Shown here: in pieces, positions 24,526 through 33,765 of the stretch
Numbering within the stretch: position 1 is the first letter of the stretch
Layout of the letters: each line of letters starts with the position of its first letter
From: Bacillus sp. FJAT-29790
Lineage (GTDB): Bacteria; Bacillota; Bacilli; Bacillales; Cytobacillaceae
Assembly (NCBI RefSeq): GCF_019039215.1
Contig: NZ_JAHNZZ010000005.1
Span: forward strand, 1 to 53,472
Reading direction: 5' to 3'
Length of the DNA: 53,472 nucleotides
The notes under the pieces: model-generated
The model's input: only the letters and a program-made list of their open reading frames with translations
What the model was told of the DNA's origin: nothing
Database searches by the model: none
Made by a program: the position numbers and the translations under genes

Positions 24526-24793
24526 TTACCCTTCTTTATCAAGGCTGATATTTATTAATATATAAATTCATACCCCCTCAGATTTATAATCCATATCCCC
24601 TAATACAAAAGAAATTAAATTATCAAGATCTTGAAAGGATACCTCTTCAATTTCTATGATTTCACCACTCTTTTGTAATTTAAACTGCTACACAATTCAT
24701 TTTTACAACCTAATTAGTACTGCTTGGTCTACTACACAATCAAACTTTGAAAAAACACATATCTTAAATCATCATACAAAAGGAGGTGATAAA

Positions 24794-25222
24794 GTGGTAC
24801 AAGTTCTTGATTACCAAGCAACTCAACCTCTAAGCCGTTTTACCCCAGCGAGGGCTTTTACGATTCCACAAGCTCCATTTAGAGTTATTTTAGCCTCGAT
24901 TCGAATAAACATCCCCGCCAATGCTTCAAGAAATAATCGTGTTGAGCTAATTGCATCCGTGGGGGTGGAAGGAATTACAAATATTTCCCAAATTGTATTT
25001 AGAATCTTTCGCAACGGGAGAGAAATCTTTAATACTCAAGATGGGGTAGAATCAGTAGGTTCAGAAGTAAACTACACCTTTACTTTCCAAGCCATTGATT
25101 CCAACTTAACATCTGGCGCTAATTTTTATCAGCTTACTGTTGAGAATATTACACCTAACACTCAATCAAACGTTGTTGGACCGATTTCTTTTAGTGGACT
25201 AGCTGTAAAAAGATCAAATTAA
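24794..25222 (+). CDS. Beta-rich protein of 142 aa, unknown function
   Basis: The start is fixed by a perfect AAAGGAGGTGAT 4 bp before a GTG at 24794; the frame is open further upstream but without a ribosome site. The product starts MVQVLDYQATQPLSRFTPAR. It alternates hydrophobic and polar residues throughout (FRVILASIRINI, VGVEGITNISQIVFRIFR, VNYTFTFQAID) and ends VGPISFSGLAVKRSN. This pattern suggests a single beta-sandwich, like spore-surface or collagen-like-tail domains, though that is only a resemblance. There is no signal peptide. Confidence 0.7.
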   Translation: MVQVLDYQATQPLSRFTPARAFTIPQAPFRVILASIRINIPANASRNNRVELIASVGVEGITNISQIVFRIFRNGREIFNTQDGVESVGSEVNYTFTFQAIDSNLTSGANFYQLTVENITPNTQSNVVGPISFSGLAVKRSN

Positions 25223-25264
25223 TCGCTCTATCTATGCTTAGATCCACATTTGAATCAAAATAAA

Positions 25265-25299
25265 CAAAGAGAGTACCCTGTTCCATTAGGGCACTCTCC
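25265..25299 (-). terminator. Terminator between the 142-aa gene and the nucleotidase gene
   Basis: GAGAGTACCCT and AGGGCACTCTC form an 11-bp hairpin with one mismatch. The T-rich tail is on the minus-strand side, so it mainly ends the 5'-nucleotidase transcript and may also stop the converging plus-strand gene. Confidence 0.65.
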
Positions 25300-25378
25300 T
25301 CCTTCACGATATTATACATTTACGTTTAAATATTTCGCAGGTTCCGTTCGATAAGCACTTACTGCGGATGAATCGAAA

Positions 25379-27523
25379 TTAACTTGCTAATAAGGCTGGG
25401 AACTCATTCCCGCTAATTTCTGTTCGATGTTCAATGATGTATTGAAGCATGAACATGATTTCGTTTTTATCCATTTCCCCTAAATGCTTATTTGAGAGCT
25501 TGCTAATATGCAAGTAAATTTTTTCTAAAGATTGATAAGCATTATCTTCTTTTTCTTTTTCAAAAGTTTTGATTGCGTTCTCCAATTGAGCAATAAGCGT
25601 TGTTTTAATTCCTTTATTCCCATCCGCTTGTTTCACTAAAGAAATCGTATTTTCGATTGATGCAGATGTAATGGATACCTCAAGAGTTTTCGTCTCTGAA
25701 ACATTATGCACTTTATCAATCGCACGGTATTGAATAGAGTTTTTACCTTCTTTATTGACAGTTATCCCCTCATCATAACGTTTCCAAGTGACACCGTTAT
25801 CTAGACTATACTCAATATGCGAAACCCCGATACCTGCATCTGTTGCTGCCAAGGATACTTTGACTTCATGAAGATACGATCCATCTCTCAAGTCAGCCCC
25901 GTGTAAAACCGCATCCATCAGTTCAGGCGCCTTGAAGTCTTCCGAGATTCTTCCTTCCGCTACATATTGGATTGGTCCAATAAAGCTTTTCACGAAATTT
26001 ACAGTGGCTTGTAAATCTTCAGGTCCTTGAACTGGGTCATTGCCATATTGGCGAATTTTATATTTATCAGTCCCATGTTCATACATATAATTGTTGACAG
26101 TAAGCGTATAGGTCCCATTCTTATCAATTGGTGTTCCATCAGGAAGATAGATATTCACTACTTTATTTTTCTTACTATCCCATGCATAAGAGAATCCTCC
26201 AATGGAGACGTCCGGCCCATAGGATGAAAACTGAGCATTTAATATAGGCTCCAATGCTGATCCTGGAATGGTGACCGTAACCAGTGTGTTATTAAATGGC
26301 TGGATATTGAAAAGATTCTCCCAAGTAATTTCGCCTTGGGCCAAAGCGTCACGTATTCCCCCGCCGTTCATTAAAGCAAAATCAGACTTCATTTCAAAAT
26401 TCATTCCGTCTGCAATCAAGTTTCCTAAAGCATTGTCACCAATGATGCCCTTAATAGGGTATCCGCCATTCATTGGAGTGGTAGCATAACCCACTACTTC
26501 TTTCAATTTTGGTCCAACCAATTCTTTATATTTGGCTAAAATTGCACTAACCTCTGGATCAGGGGTTGCACCTTCTTGAATAACATCAACGATTTCCGCA
26601 TTTTTTTCAACAATGTCACCTGTAACACGATCAATTTTCAAATCAATATCCGCAAAGGATTTTCCATACTCCCAAGCTTGGACAATAAGTTTGTTGTCTA
26701 CAATCGCATTGAGTTTCACATGATTATGAGCAGCAATAATGACATCTACCTCGTCATCTACGTTCTTCGCTAAATTTGCAATTTGACCAGTGGCCGTTTC
26801 ACCGCTTTGATTTCCAGGAACGTGAGCTAAAACGACAATTGCCTTAATTCCTTGTGCTTTTAGCTCCTCCGTATATTTATTAACAGCTGCTGCTTCGTCC
26901 GTGAAGCGAATATCCTGAATACCAGAGGCCATCACCATATTAGGTGTTTCAACCGTGGCTACACCAATAAATCCAATTTTGACACCATCTACTTCTTTAA
27001 TAGCATAGGGATCTAATATAAGCTTTCCAGTATCTTTGTATTCCACATTAGCGGCAACAACCGGGAAGTTCATCCCTTTATATCCTTTTGTGCCGTTTGG
27101 GTGTTCTCCGCCATATACCATCCGAAGAAGTTCTTGTGTACCTTTATCAAATTCGTGGTTACCTACAGTTCCTACATCAAATCCGATTGCTTCCATGATT
27201 TCAACTGTAGGCTCATCTCGAAGTAAGGCTGAAACGGGAGAACTGCCACCAATCATATCTCCAGAATGGATAATTAGCGTGTTATTAGGATTGGTTGCTT
27301 TACGGGCTTTTAAATAAGTAGCCAAATAATCAGCACGTCCATAATTTACATTATTAATCGTTCCTGTTACATCAATCTTGCCATGTAAATCGTTTACAGA
27401 AAGTAATTTAACCGACACTGTATCTTCTGCATGTGCACGAATGGCGAGACTTGAGAAGATTGGTAGAACTAGTAGAGCAATAACTAGTAAATTTATAAAT
27501 CTTTTACAAAATAGTTTTCTCAT
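25379..27523 (-). CDS. Secreted 5'-nucleotidase / 2',3'-cyclic-nucleotide phosphodiesterase family
   Basis: 714 residues. The signal peptide (about residues 1-32) ends near AIRAHA. The calcineurin-like phosphatase domain has metal motifs NDLHGK, SGDMIGGS, VGNHEFDKG and AHNHVKLN. The C-terminal nucleotidase domain has MNGGGIRDALAQGEITW and NVEP-like substrate segments. After about residue 550 there is an Ig-like/FN3-like stretch (SHIEYSLDNGVTWKRYDEG) and a helical FIVAR-like tail. It should release phosphate and nucleosides from extracellular nucleotides. No LPXTG or membrane anchor is seen, so it is probably secreted. Confidence 0.92.
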   Translation of the reverse strand: MRKLFCKRFINLLVIALLVLPIFSSLAIRAHAEDTVSVKLLSVNDLHGKIDVTGTINNVNYGRADYLATYLKARKATNPNNTLIIHSGDMIGGSSPVSALLRDEPTVEIMEAIGFDVGTVGNHEFDKGTQELLRMVYGGEHPNGTKGYKGMNFPVVAANVEYKDTGKLILDPYAIKEVDGVKIGFIGVATVETPNMVMASGIQDIRFTDEAAAVNKYTEELKAQGIKAIVVLAHVPGNQSGETATGQIANLAKNVDDEVDVIIAAHNHVKLNAIVDNKLIVQAWEYGKSFADIDLKIDRVTGDIVEKNAEIVDVIQEGATPDPEVSAILAKYKELVGPKLKEVVGYATTPMNGGYPIKGIIGDNALGNLIADGMNFEMKSDFALMNGGGIRDALAQGEITWENLFNIQPFNNTLVTVTIPGSALEPILNAQFSSYGPDVSIGGFSYAWDSKKNKVVNIYLPDGTPIDKNGTYTLTVNNYMYEHGTDKYKIRQYGNDPVQGPEDLQATVNFVKSFIGPIQYVAEGRISEDFKAPELMDAVLHGADLRDGSYLHEVKVSLAATDAGIGVSHIEYSLDNGVTWKRYDEGITVNKEGKNSIQYRAIDKVHNVSETKTLEVSITSASIENTISLVKQADGNKGIKTTLIAQLENAIKTFEKEKEDNAYQSLEKIYLHISKLSNKHLGEMDKNEIMFMLQYIIEHRTEISGNEFPALLAS

Positions 27524-27797
27524 AATTTCACTCCTCCTATTATGTATGACCCCATATTAATCCGGTAATTTATATAGAAGGTTAATTCCATGTTAATTTC
27601 ATGTAAACCCCCGGAAAATAATCATTTTTTCCTAGTGCCATGATTTACGAATAGTTTCATAGTCCCGTTAATATGAAACTTTTAATACTTGGATAATTAG
27701 TTCTAAATATTTCGAAATCCCAACTCCATAATTTCCCTATCCTCTTCCATAATCATATGAAAAATGTGGACGGCTAAAAGTTAGACTGTAAACAAAA

Positions 27798-27823
27798 AAA
27801 AAGCTCTATTTAAGAGCTTTTTG
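27798..27823. terminator. Hairpin terminator after the M14 peptidase gene
   Basis: AAAAAGCTCT and AGAGCTTTTT with A/T runs on both sides: a bidirectional intrinsic terminator. Confidence 0.75.
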
Positions 27824-27865
27824 TTTTTATCCACAAAATACATATATGAGTGATTTCTCTCAACC

Positions 27866-27897
27866 AGAGCCTTGCAAAAAGTTCATTGCAAGGCTCT
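27866..27897 (-). other. Perfect 12-bp hairpin downstream of the M14 peptidase gene
   Basis: AGAGCCTTGCAA and TTGCAAGGCTCT around an 8-base loop. No T-run follows on the minus strand, so it may protect the 3' end or work together with the terminator 45 bp further on. Confidence 0.5.
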
Positions 27898-27956
27898 ATC
27901 TTAACGAAGTATTTTAACCATTTTAAGCCTGATTCTTCAGCATAGGAAACACAAGT

Positions 27957-29171
27957 TTATTTATGCGGATTTTTAACGACTGGTCCGAATACAGGGATAT
28001 TATCATACACTTTAGGATCAGCCTGATAAACTTCGCCTGTAATAAATCCGTTTAATGTTTCATAAAGTCCTTCATATGTCTGTTTTATCATCATTCCACT
28101 TGCTTTTTGCCCCGTATCATAGTTAGAGCCGCCTCGAATTTCATAAAGCATAGTTGGTGTCCCATTTAAAGCAAATGTTGATATTGCCATCGCTGGTACA
28201 TTCAATTCCTCATAACGAGAGATATTACCATAATGTGATTGCCCTTTTTGGAGCTTTTGATATACTAATGCACCAACCCGCTTTGAAAGATTTAATACCT
28301 CATCATCTACCTTCCAAAACACACCTTTCGCATCATAATACCCTTTTTCAGCTATCGGTACATTTAAAATGGCCAAGGTGGACATCTCATCACTATCGTC
28401 AGAAACTGTATAGGTTGGATATGTGTGATGAAGGTCAATAAATAATTCTGGTTCAAGTGCTTTATATAGATCACGCATCGCACGAGATTCCGGAGTTACA
28501 AAAAAACCTTCGCTCCCTCTCCATCCTGATACCGATTGTCCTGGCAATAGATGAGCTGTAGATGAATTTAATTCGAAATTTAAATCCGGATTAAAGTCTC
28601 GGTTAATGTCAAACCCAGGATTTCGGTAATACCAAGGTGGGACCGTTGATGCCTCTAATCCAAACTCACTTTGGTTCCAAACTTGTTTGTTGTAACGACT
28701 TGGTTTACGCTTTCCATCTACGACTTTACCTACAACGCCTTCAGGATTTAACATTGGAACAACCCATACCGATAGGCTGTCACGCATCTTCTGAACCTCT
28801 TTACTATTAACTGTGGCTAAAGTTTTAATTAATTCAACAGAGGAAATGACACCTAGTTCTTCATCTCCATGCATTGACGATTGGATAAGGATTCCTTTTT
28901 TGTGTGGATCGTTATCACCAATCTTTGCAACATAAATCGGGTATCCGGTTTGCGTAACACCAGCTACCTCCAGCTTCATTATTCCTTTAGACCTAGCTTC
29001 AATATTCTTAAGCTCTTTTTCCAATTCTTCAGGAGTGTACATTCTTTGAAGACTTACTTTTTGTTCGGGTGTTACCCAAGGTCCATTTGGTTCGGTTTTA
29101 GCATGAGAAGTAAAAACAAAAAGATTAGAGACAACTACACAAGCCAATATCATTTTCCAAAGTTTTTTCAC
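27957..29171 (-). CDS. Secreted M14-family zinc carboxypeptidase
   Basis: 404 residues from a GTG at 29171 with AAGGGGAG upstream; an in-frame start at 29264 would add residues that do not look like a signal peptide. The true N-terminus (KKLWKMILACVVVSNLFVF) is a signal peptide. Zinc ligands are in SSMHGDEELG, with the third His in DLHHTYPTY. The catalytic Glu is in LYEIRGGSNYD. Such enzymes trim C-terminal residues of peptides or cell-wall stem peptides; the substrate is unknown here. Confidence 0.88.
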   Translation of the reverse strand: MKKLWKMILACVVVSNLFVFTSHAKTEPNGPWVTPEQKVSLQRMYTPEELEKELKNIEARSKGIMKLEVAGVTQTGYPIYVAKIGDNDPHKKGILIQSSMHGDEELGVISSVELIKTLATVNSKEVQKMRDSLSVWVVPMLNPEGVVGKVVDGKRKPSRYNKQVWNQSEFGLEASTVPPWYYRNPGFDINRDFNPDLNFELNSSTAHLLPGQSVSGWRGSEGFFVTPESRAMRDLYKALEPELFIDLHHTYPTYTVSDDSDEMSTLAILNVPIAEKGYYDAKGVFWKVDDEVLNLSKRVGALVYQKLQKGQSHYGNISRYEELNVPAMAISTFALNGTPTMLYEIRGGSNYDTGQKASGMMIKQTYEGLYETLNGFITGEVYQADPKVYDNIPVFGPVVKNPHK

Positions 29172-29547
29172 CGTTAACAAACTCCCCTTATTAAATTTAT
29201 TTACTGTTAATCCAAGGTGAACAAACAAAACCGGAAGATATGAATTAGATTTTTTATGCTCCAAAGTCTTTGAACCCTCAACTATTCTAATCTAATTTTC
29301 TCCGTCCCCTAAAAGTGGCGATACCTATTACCCTTCTTATGTCTTCATCAACATACACTGCCTCCTTTAAACAAATATAGGAGTTAAATTCAACAAGGAT
29401 TTTAATCTACCTGCAAATATATTAAAAACAGAAACAAATACCTATATTTTCTAATAAAGCCCATATCTATCTAGGAATAAGCTCACATACCACTAAAAAT
29501 AACCAAATGCACACAGCACGAACAAACATGACAATCCAAATTTCCAT

Positions 29548-29631
29548 TTAATCGCTGGTGAACGTTATAATCGTCACATCTACTGCAACATCCACACCTG
29601 GTAATGGTATGGGTACCGTTAAACCTGACAT
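29548..29631 (-). CDS. Possible 27-aa hydrophobic peptide
   Basis: ATG at 29631 follows CAGGGGGATA and starts a 28-codon frame ending TAA. The peptide MSGLTVPIPLPGVDVAVDVT continues for seven more residues and is rich in Val, Ile and Pro. Spacing of the ribosome site is short. No family is recognised; chance cannot be excluded. Confidence 0.3.
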   Translation of the reverse strand: MSGLTVPIPLPGVDVAVDVTIITFTSD

Positions 29632-29784
29632 TATCCCCCTGTTCTAAGTATTCTTTATTAGGTTTAGAACTTATTCTAAATAGTGTTTTTTATCGAGCAA
29701 ACTACACTATTTTTAGAAAGTTTTTTAAAATAAAATGAACGAATTATTCGAGTTTTGCATCTAATCATTAAAGGAGGTATGAAA

Positions 29785-30291
29785 ATGGATGAAATCGAAC
29801 TTGCCAAACAAGCGATTAATGGAAATGAAGCTGCTCAACTTCAGCTTTTAAATTTATATAAAGAACCCATGTATCGAGTTGCTTATAGCTATATGCAAAA
29901 TGAACATGATGCCAATGATGCTCTGCAAGAAATGACGTATCAATGCTTAAAAAACATTCATAAAGTTCAGACGCCCCAGTATTTTAAAACATGGCTTGTG
30001 CGTGTTGTTATTAATACATGCTTAATGATGAAAAGACAGCAAAAGCGAATTATCGTAACGAATGATCTATTGCAACAGCCTCAGCATATGACAGAGCTAT
30101 TTGAACTAAATGATGTAATTTCACAGCTACCCATTGAACAGCAGGAGCTTGTTCATTTGAAGTATTTTAGAGATTTAAAGAATAGTGAAATTGCAACGCT
30201 ACAAAATATTCCTGAGGGTACTGTTAAATCAAGATTACATAAAACGTTAAAGAAACTTCGGCATTTATTAGGAGAGGGGGGCCTTTCATGA
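29785..30291 (+). CDS. ECF-type RNA polymerase sigma factor (first pair)
   Basis: 168 residues. Region 2 is at about 15-80 (MYRVAYSYMQNEHDANDALQ) and region 4 at about 105-160 (LPIEQQELVHLKYFRDLKNSEIA...GTVKSRLHKTLKKLR). The ATG at 29785 has AAAGGAGG upstream. The ATGA overlap with the next gene gives coupled translation with its anti-sigma factor, the usual ECF arrangement. It is similar in layout to the pair at 36412-37765. The signal and regulon are unknown. Confidence 0.9.
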   Translation: MDEIELAKQAINGNEAAQLQLLNLYKEPMYRVAYSYMQNEHDANDALQEMTYQCLKNIHKVQTPQYFKTWLVRVVINTCLMMKRQQKRIIVTNDLLQQPQHMTELFELNDVISQLPIEQQELVHLKYFRDLKNSEIATLQNIPEGTVKSRLHKTLKKLRHLLGEGGLS

Positions 30292-31601
30292 GTCAGTTAG
30301 ATAAACAACAAAGATATATGGAATTACTTGAATCAGTGCCAATGGAAAAATTACAGTCAGGAGCTCAACTTACTGCATACAAACGATTAAAAAAACAAAG
30401 AACTCGTCATAAACGACTTTTACAAGCCACAATTGCTGCTGCCATTATTATGATTGCTTTAATCGGATCCATTCGGGTGTCCCCAGCTCTTGCACATGCA
30501 GTCGCACAAATTCCTGGGTTAAAGCCACTTGTTGAAATGATTTCTTTAGATAAAGGAATTGAAGATATTTTAATCAACGAATATTACGAGCAAATTAATG
30601 CGAGCCAAACAATTTATGGAAAAACGCTGACAATTACAGGTGTTATAGCAGATGAATCCGGGATGATCATTTCCTACAAATTGAATTCGGATGAAGATTT
30701 GACAATTTTCAAGGGCGTAAAAGCAGAAGTTAAACAAAATGATGAACTAGTAAATTCAACAGTTGGAAGTAGCTGGACAGCGCTGCCTGAGGGGACATAT
30801 GAGGTCGAAAATACAATTGACGTTGTTGCAAGCCAGGGGATGGACTATTCATCACAGGATTTCGCGCTTATATTATCGCTTCGTGATCGTCCAGAAACAG
30901 TCTTTAAAATTCCATTTATGTTAAAAAATGAAATTAAAGCCTCTAAACGATTTCCTATTAATAAACGCTTAATCATCGATGGGCAACGCTTTACAATCCA
31001 TGAGCTCATTATTTCTCCGATTAGATCCGAATTAAAGATGTCCATTGATCCATCAAACTCAAAGAAAATATTAAGCTTTGAGGATATTCGTATATATGAT
31101 GAGCAAAATGAAGAATGGGGGAAAATTCGAAACGGTTTCGTTGGATTAGGCAATTATGAAGACGAACAATTTAGTATCATGCTAGAAAGTAATTATTTTC
31201 GTATCCCGGAGAGTATTACAATTGAACTGAGAGAAATTGAAGCAATTGATAAAGCCGATGAATTTATTGTGATCGATTTTGAAAATAAAAAAATTATTAG
31301 TCAGCCTGCAAATATTAATATCGAGCTTGAAATAAAAGATAACCTTGAAATTCAATACAAAGTATCTCCATATAAAAAGAATGAACATAAAGGGTTATTT
31401 AGTAATTTTATTGATGCAAACAGTGAAGTTTATAATTCATATAGTATTTGGATTTCAGAGCGTGAAAACCATATGTTAATTGGGCAGCTATTTGAAGTGG
31501 AAAATGCAGAAAGGCCTCCAGTTAATCCAGTAAAGCTCAAGGTATCACGCTATGAGCAATATTTAAATGGCATAGGGAGTATTCAAGTTGAACTTAAATA
31601 A
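30288..31601 (+). CDS. Membrane-bound anti-sigma factor with DUF4179-like region (first pair)
   Basis: 437 residues. A short cytoplasmic N-terminus, one membrane segment at about 43-62 (LLQATIAAAIIMIALIGSI) and a long outer domain start with SPALAHAVAQIPGLKPLVEMI, the DUF4179-type hallmark. The outer beta-rich part of about 370 residues is longer than in the second pair (273 aa), so the two may sense different signals. It overlaps the sigma gene by 4 bp. A terminator follows. Confidence 0.85.
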   Translation: MSQLDKQQRYMELLESVPMEKLQSGAQLTAYKRLKKQRTRHKRLLQATIAAAIIMIALIGSIRVSPALAHAVAQIPGLKPLVEMISLDKGIEDILINEYYEQINASQTIYGKTLTITGVIADESGMIISYKLNSDEDLTIFKGVKAEVKQNDELVNSTVGSSWTALPEGTYEVENTIDVVASQGMDYSSQDFALILSLRDRPETVFKIPFMLKNEIKASKRFPINKRLIIDGQRFTIHELIISPIRSELKMSIDPSNSKKILSFEDIRIYDEQNEEWGKIRNGFVGLGNYEDEQFSIMLESNYFRIPESITIELREIEAIDKADEFIVIDFENKKIISQPANINIELEIKDNLEIQYKVSPYKKNEHKGLFSNFIDANSEVYNSYSIWISERENHMLIGQLFEVENAERPPVNPVKLKVSRYEQYLNGIGSIQVELK

Positions 31602-31704
31602 GGAAAATAATTTATAACTATTTTAACAAAGCGTTTTTTTTTTGTACTTGATGTTTCAACAACCTTTAAAAGCCTATATTTCATTTATTAGAAACTCCAA
31701 AGAG

Positions 31705-31731
31705 CCGATTCAAGAAATGTTCTTGAGTCGG
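31705..31731 (+). terminator. Terminator of the first sigma/anti-sigma operon
   Basis: CCGATTCAAGAA and TTCTTGAGTCGG around ATG, followed by TTTATTTAAAT. Confidence 0.8.
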
Positions 31732-31761
31732 TTTATTTAAATATTACTGAAAAGCCTTTAT

Positions 31762-31782
31762 TTACTTATGATACGGTTCACC
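31762..31782 (-). repeat. rlmH-3'-end att-like repeat, site 2
   Basis: Minus strand GGTGAACCGTATCATAAGTA plus A: Gly-Glu-Pro-Tyr-His-Lys-stop. The flanking arms are degenerate here (CCTTTATTTA left, AAAGTGCGGTTTTAT right). It separates the first sigma-factor block from the laccase/chemoreceptor block. Confidence 0.8.
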
Positions 31783-31868
31783 TTAACTATTCAAAGTGCG
31801 GTTTTATGAAACTAATTCAGACGGTCCATCGAATTTAAACAGTTCTTAACCTCTTTAACTCTGCCTAT

Positions 31869-31895
31869 ACATTAAAAAAATTAATCCATATTATA
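31869..31895 (+). promoter_or_regulatory. Possible SigK promoter of the laccase gene
   Basis: ACA at 31869, a 15-bp gap, then CATATTATA (31887), which fits the SigK pattern AC(A/C)...CATAnnnTA. B. subtilis cotA is read by SigK in the mother cell, which supports the match, though short motifs arise by chance. Confidence 0.45.
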
Positions 31896-31933
31896 AACAG
31901 GAAAGCTATATTCCTTTTTTAAGGAGGCATCAT

Positions 31934-33616
31934 ATGTTTTTAAAGAAATTTGTAGATCCCTTACCCATTCCTCCTGTCTTAAAGGCAAAAAAAAAGCGTA
32001 ATGGGATCCCATACTATGAGGTAACGATGAAGCAAGTCAAGCAAAAGTTACATCGAGATTTGCCGCCGACTACCGTTTGGGGTTACAACGGTATGTATCC
32101 TGGTCCGACAATCGAAACACAAAGAAATCAGCCTATTGAAGTCAAGTGGAAAAATAATTTGCCTTTTGAACACCTGCTGCCTGTTGATCGAACCGTTCAC
32201 GGTGCGGAATCAGATAAACCTTCTGTAAGGACAGTTGTCCATTTGCATGAAGGGCGAACTAGTCCCGGAAGTGACGGATATCCAGATGCATGGTTTACAC
32301 AGAATTTTGAAAGTGTTGGGCCGAAATTTGCACATGAAGTCTACTATTATCCAAATTGCCAACGCCCTGCAACACTATGGTACCATGATCACGCCGTTGG
32401 AATCACTCGTTTGAATGTTTATGCAGGGCTAGCGGGCTTATACCTCCTCAAAGATAAAGATGAGGAAGAATTGAACCTGCCTAAGGGGAAATTTGAAATT
32501 CCGCTAGTCATCCAAGATCGTTCGTTTTATCCTAATGGTGAACTATTCTATCCAACTCAGCCAGGCCATGAGCCACCTTCCAAACTACAGCCCAATCAAC
32601 CATTAGATCCTAAATTACCAAACCCATCAGTTGTGCCAGAGTTTTTTGGCAATACCATCTTAGTCAATGGAAAAGTATGGCCCTATCAGGAGGTTGAACC
32701 ACGAAAATATCGGTTCCGCATCCTTAACGGATCTAATTCTCGTTTTTACCGTATACGTCTGAATTCCGATTTAGATTTTGTCCAAATTGGCACAGATGGA
32801 GGGCTTTTAGAAAAACCGATTACAGTATCCCAAATCATCCTTGCCCCGGCTGAACGTGTCGATGTCATTATCGATTTTTCTAACCATAAAGGCCAAAGTA
32901 TCATCTTAACGAATGACGCAGAAACCCCATTTCCTAACGGTCAAAAGCCTTCCGTTAACCTCAGACAGATCATGCAATTCCGTGTCAAACAAAAGCTATC
33001 CAAACCTGACAAAAGTAAAATTCCAGCAAAGCTAAGTTGTTTGGAACAACTTGACCCGAAAGATGCTGTAATCGTACGAAAAAACACCTTAGTTGAAGCG
33101 ACTGATGATTTTGGGCGTCCAAAACTATTATTAAATAACATGATGTGGGATCAGCCGCATCTTACAGAAACTCCATTAAATGGGACCATAGAGATTTGGG
33201 AGCTTTACAATACTACTCCAGACACCCACCCTATTCACTTGCACCTTGTTAATTTTCAAATTTTGAATCGTGCGGCGTTCACTGGTAATCCAAATGGTCC
33301 TAATCTTTCAGTCAGTCCACCACAACCACCAGATTCGAGTGAGAGGGGATGGAAAGATACGGTTCGTGCCAATCCTGGGGAGGTTACCCGTATCATTGTG
33401 CGTTTTGGACCATTTACAGGAATTTACCCATGGCACTGCCACATTTTAGAGCACGAAGATCATGAAATGATGAGAATGTATGAAGTTCTTGAAAATCAGA
33501 ACTTTAACCCGTGTGAAACATTTGCTGGTGAATGTACTAATGATTCTTTCTCTCAGTGTTTTATCTCAGGTAAAAACTCCAAACATAAGTATTTTAATTT
33601 CTGGACCAAAAGCTGA
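31934..33616 (+). CDS. cotA: CotA-type multicopper oxidase (spore-coat laccase)
   Basis: 560 residues, homologous along its length to B. subtilis CotA (513 aa): KFVDPLPIP, LHRDLPPTTVWGYNG, ILVNGKVWPYQEVEPRKYRFR. Copper motifs are VVHLHEG, LWYHDHAVGITRLNVYAG, THPIHLHLVNFQ and YPWHCHILEHEDHEMM, so all type 1, 2 and 3 ligands are present. Two points are odd: the usual Gly after HLH is Glu, and there is a C-terminal tail of about 45 residues with three Cys. It oxidises phenolics or bilirubin with O2. The stop codon lies in the terminator stem. Confidence 0.92.
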   Translation: MFLKKFVDPLPIPPVLKAKKKRNGIPYYEVTMKQVKQKLHRDLPPTTVWGYNGMYPGPTIETQRNQPIEVKWKNNLPFEHLLPVDRTVHGAESDKPSVRTVVHLHEGRTSPGSDGYPDAWFTQNFESVGPKFAHEVYYYPNCQRPATLWYHDHAVGITRLNVYAGLAGLYLLKDKDEEELNLPKGKFEIPLVIQDRSFYPNGELFYPTQPGHEPPSKLQPNQPLDPKLPNPSVVPEFFGNTILVNGKVWPYQEVEPRKYRFRILNGSNSRFYRIRLNSDLDFVQIGTDGGLLEKPITVSQIILAPAERVDVIIDFSNHKGQSIILTNDAETPFPNGQKPSVNLRQIMQFRVKQKLSKPDKSKIPAKLSCLEQLDPKDAVIVRKNTLVEATDDFGRPKLLLNNMMWDQPHLTETPLNGTIEIWELYNTTPDTHPIHLHLVNFQILNRAAFTGNPNGPNLSVSPPQPPDSSERGWKDTVRANPGEVTRIIVRFGPFTGIYPWHCHILEHEDHEMMRMYEVLENQNFNPCETFAGECTNDSFSQCFISGKNSKHKYFNFWTKS

Positions 33617-33643
33617 CACCTTTATTTCCTTTAGGTGTCAGCT
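33611..33643 (+). terminator. Terminator of the cotA-like gene
   Basis: AGCTGACACCT and AGGTGTCAGCT form an 11-bp stem that includes the cotA stop codon, followed by TATTAATTT. Confidence 0.75.
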
Positions 33644-33765
33644 TATTAATTTCATTACAGTTTACGATCAAATAGAGGTAAATTGCGCATTTGTTTCTAA
33701 AGATTTACATCGTAAAATGATTAAATTTTCGTCTTATATAAATAAGCACCACAATTCATAGATTC

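Noticed and set aside
24656-24793. Upstream part of the frame of the 142-aa protein
   Set aside because: The perfect ribosome site before the GTG at 24794 sets the start; the earlier part is low-complexity and lacks a ribosome site.
29172-29264. Longer N-terminus of the M14 peptidase
   Set aside because: It would bury the signal peptide; the GTG at 29171 has AAGGGGAG upstream.
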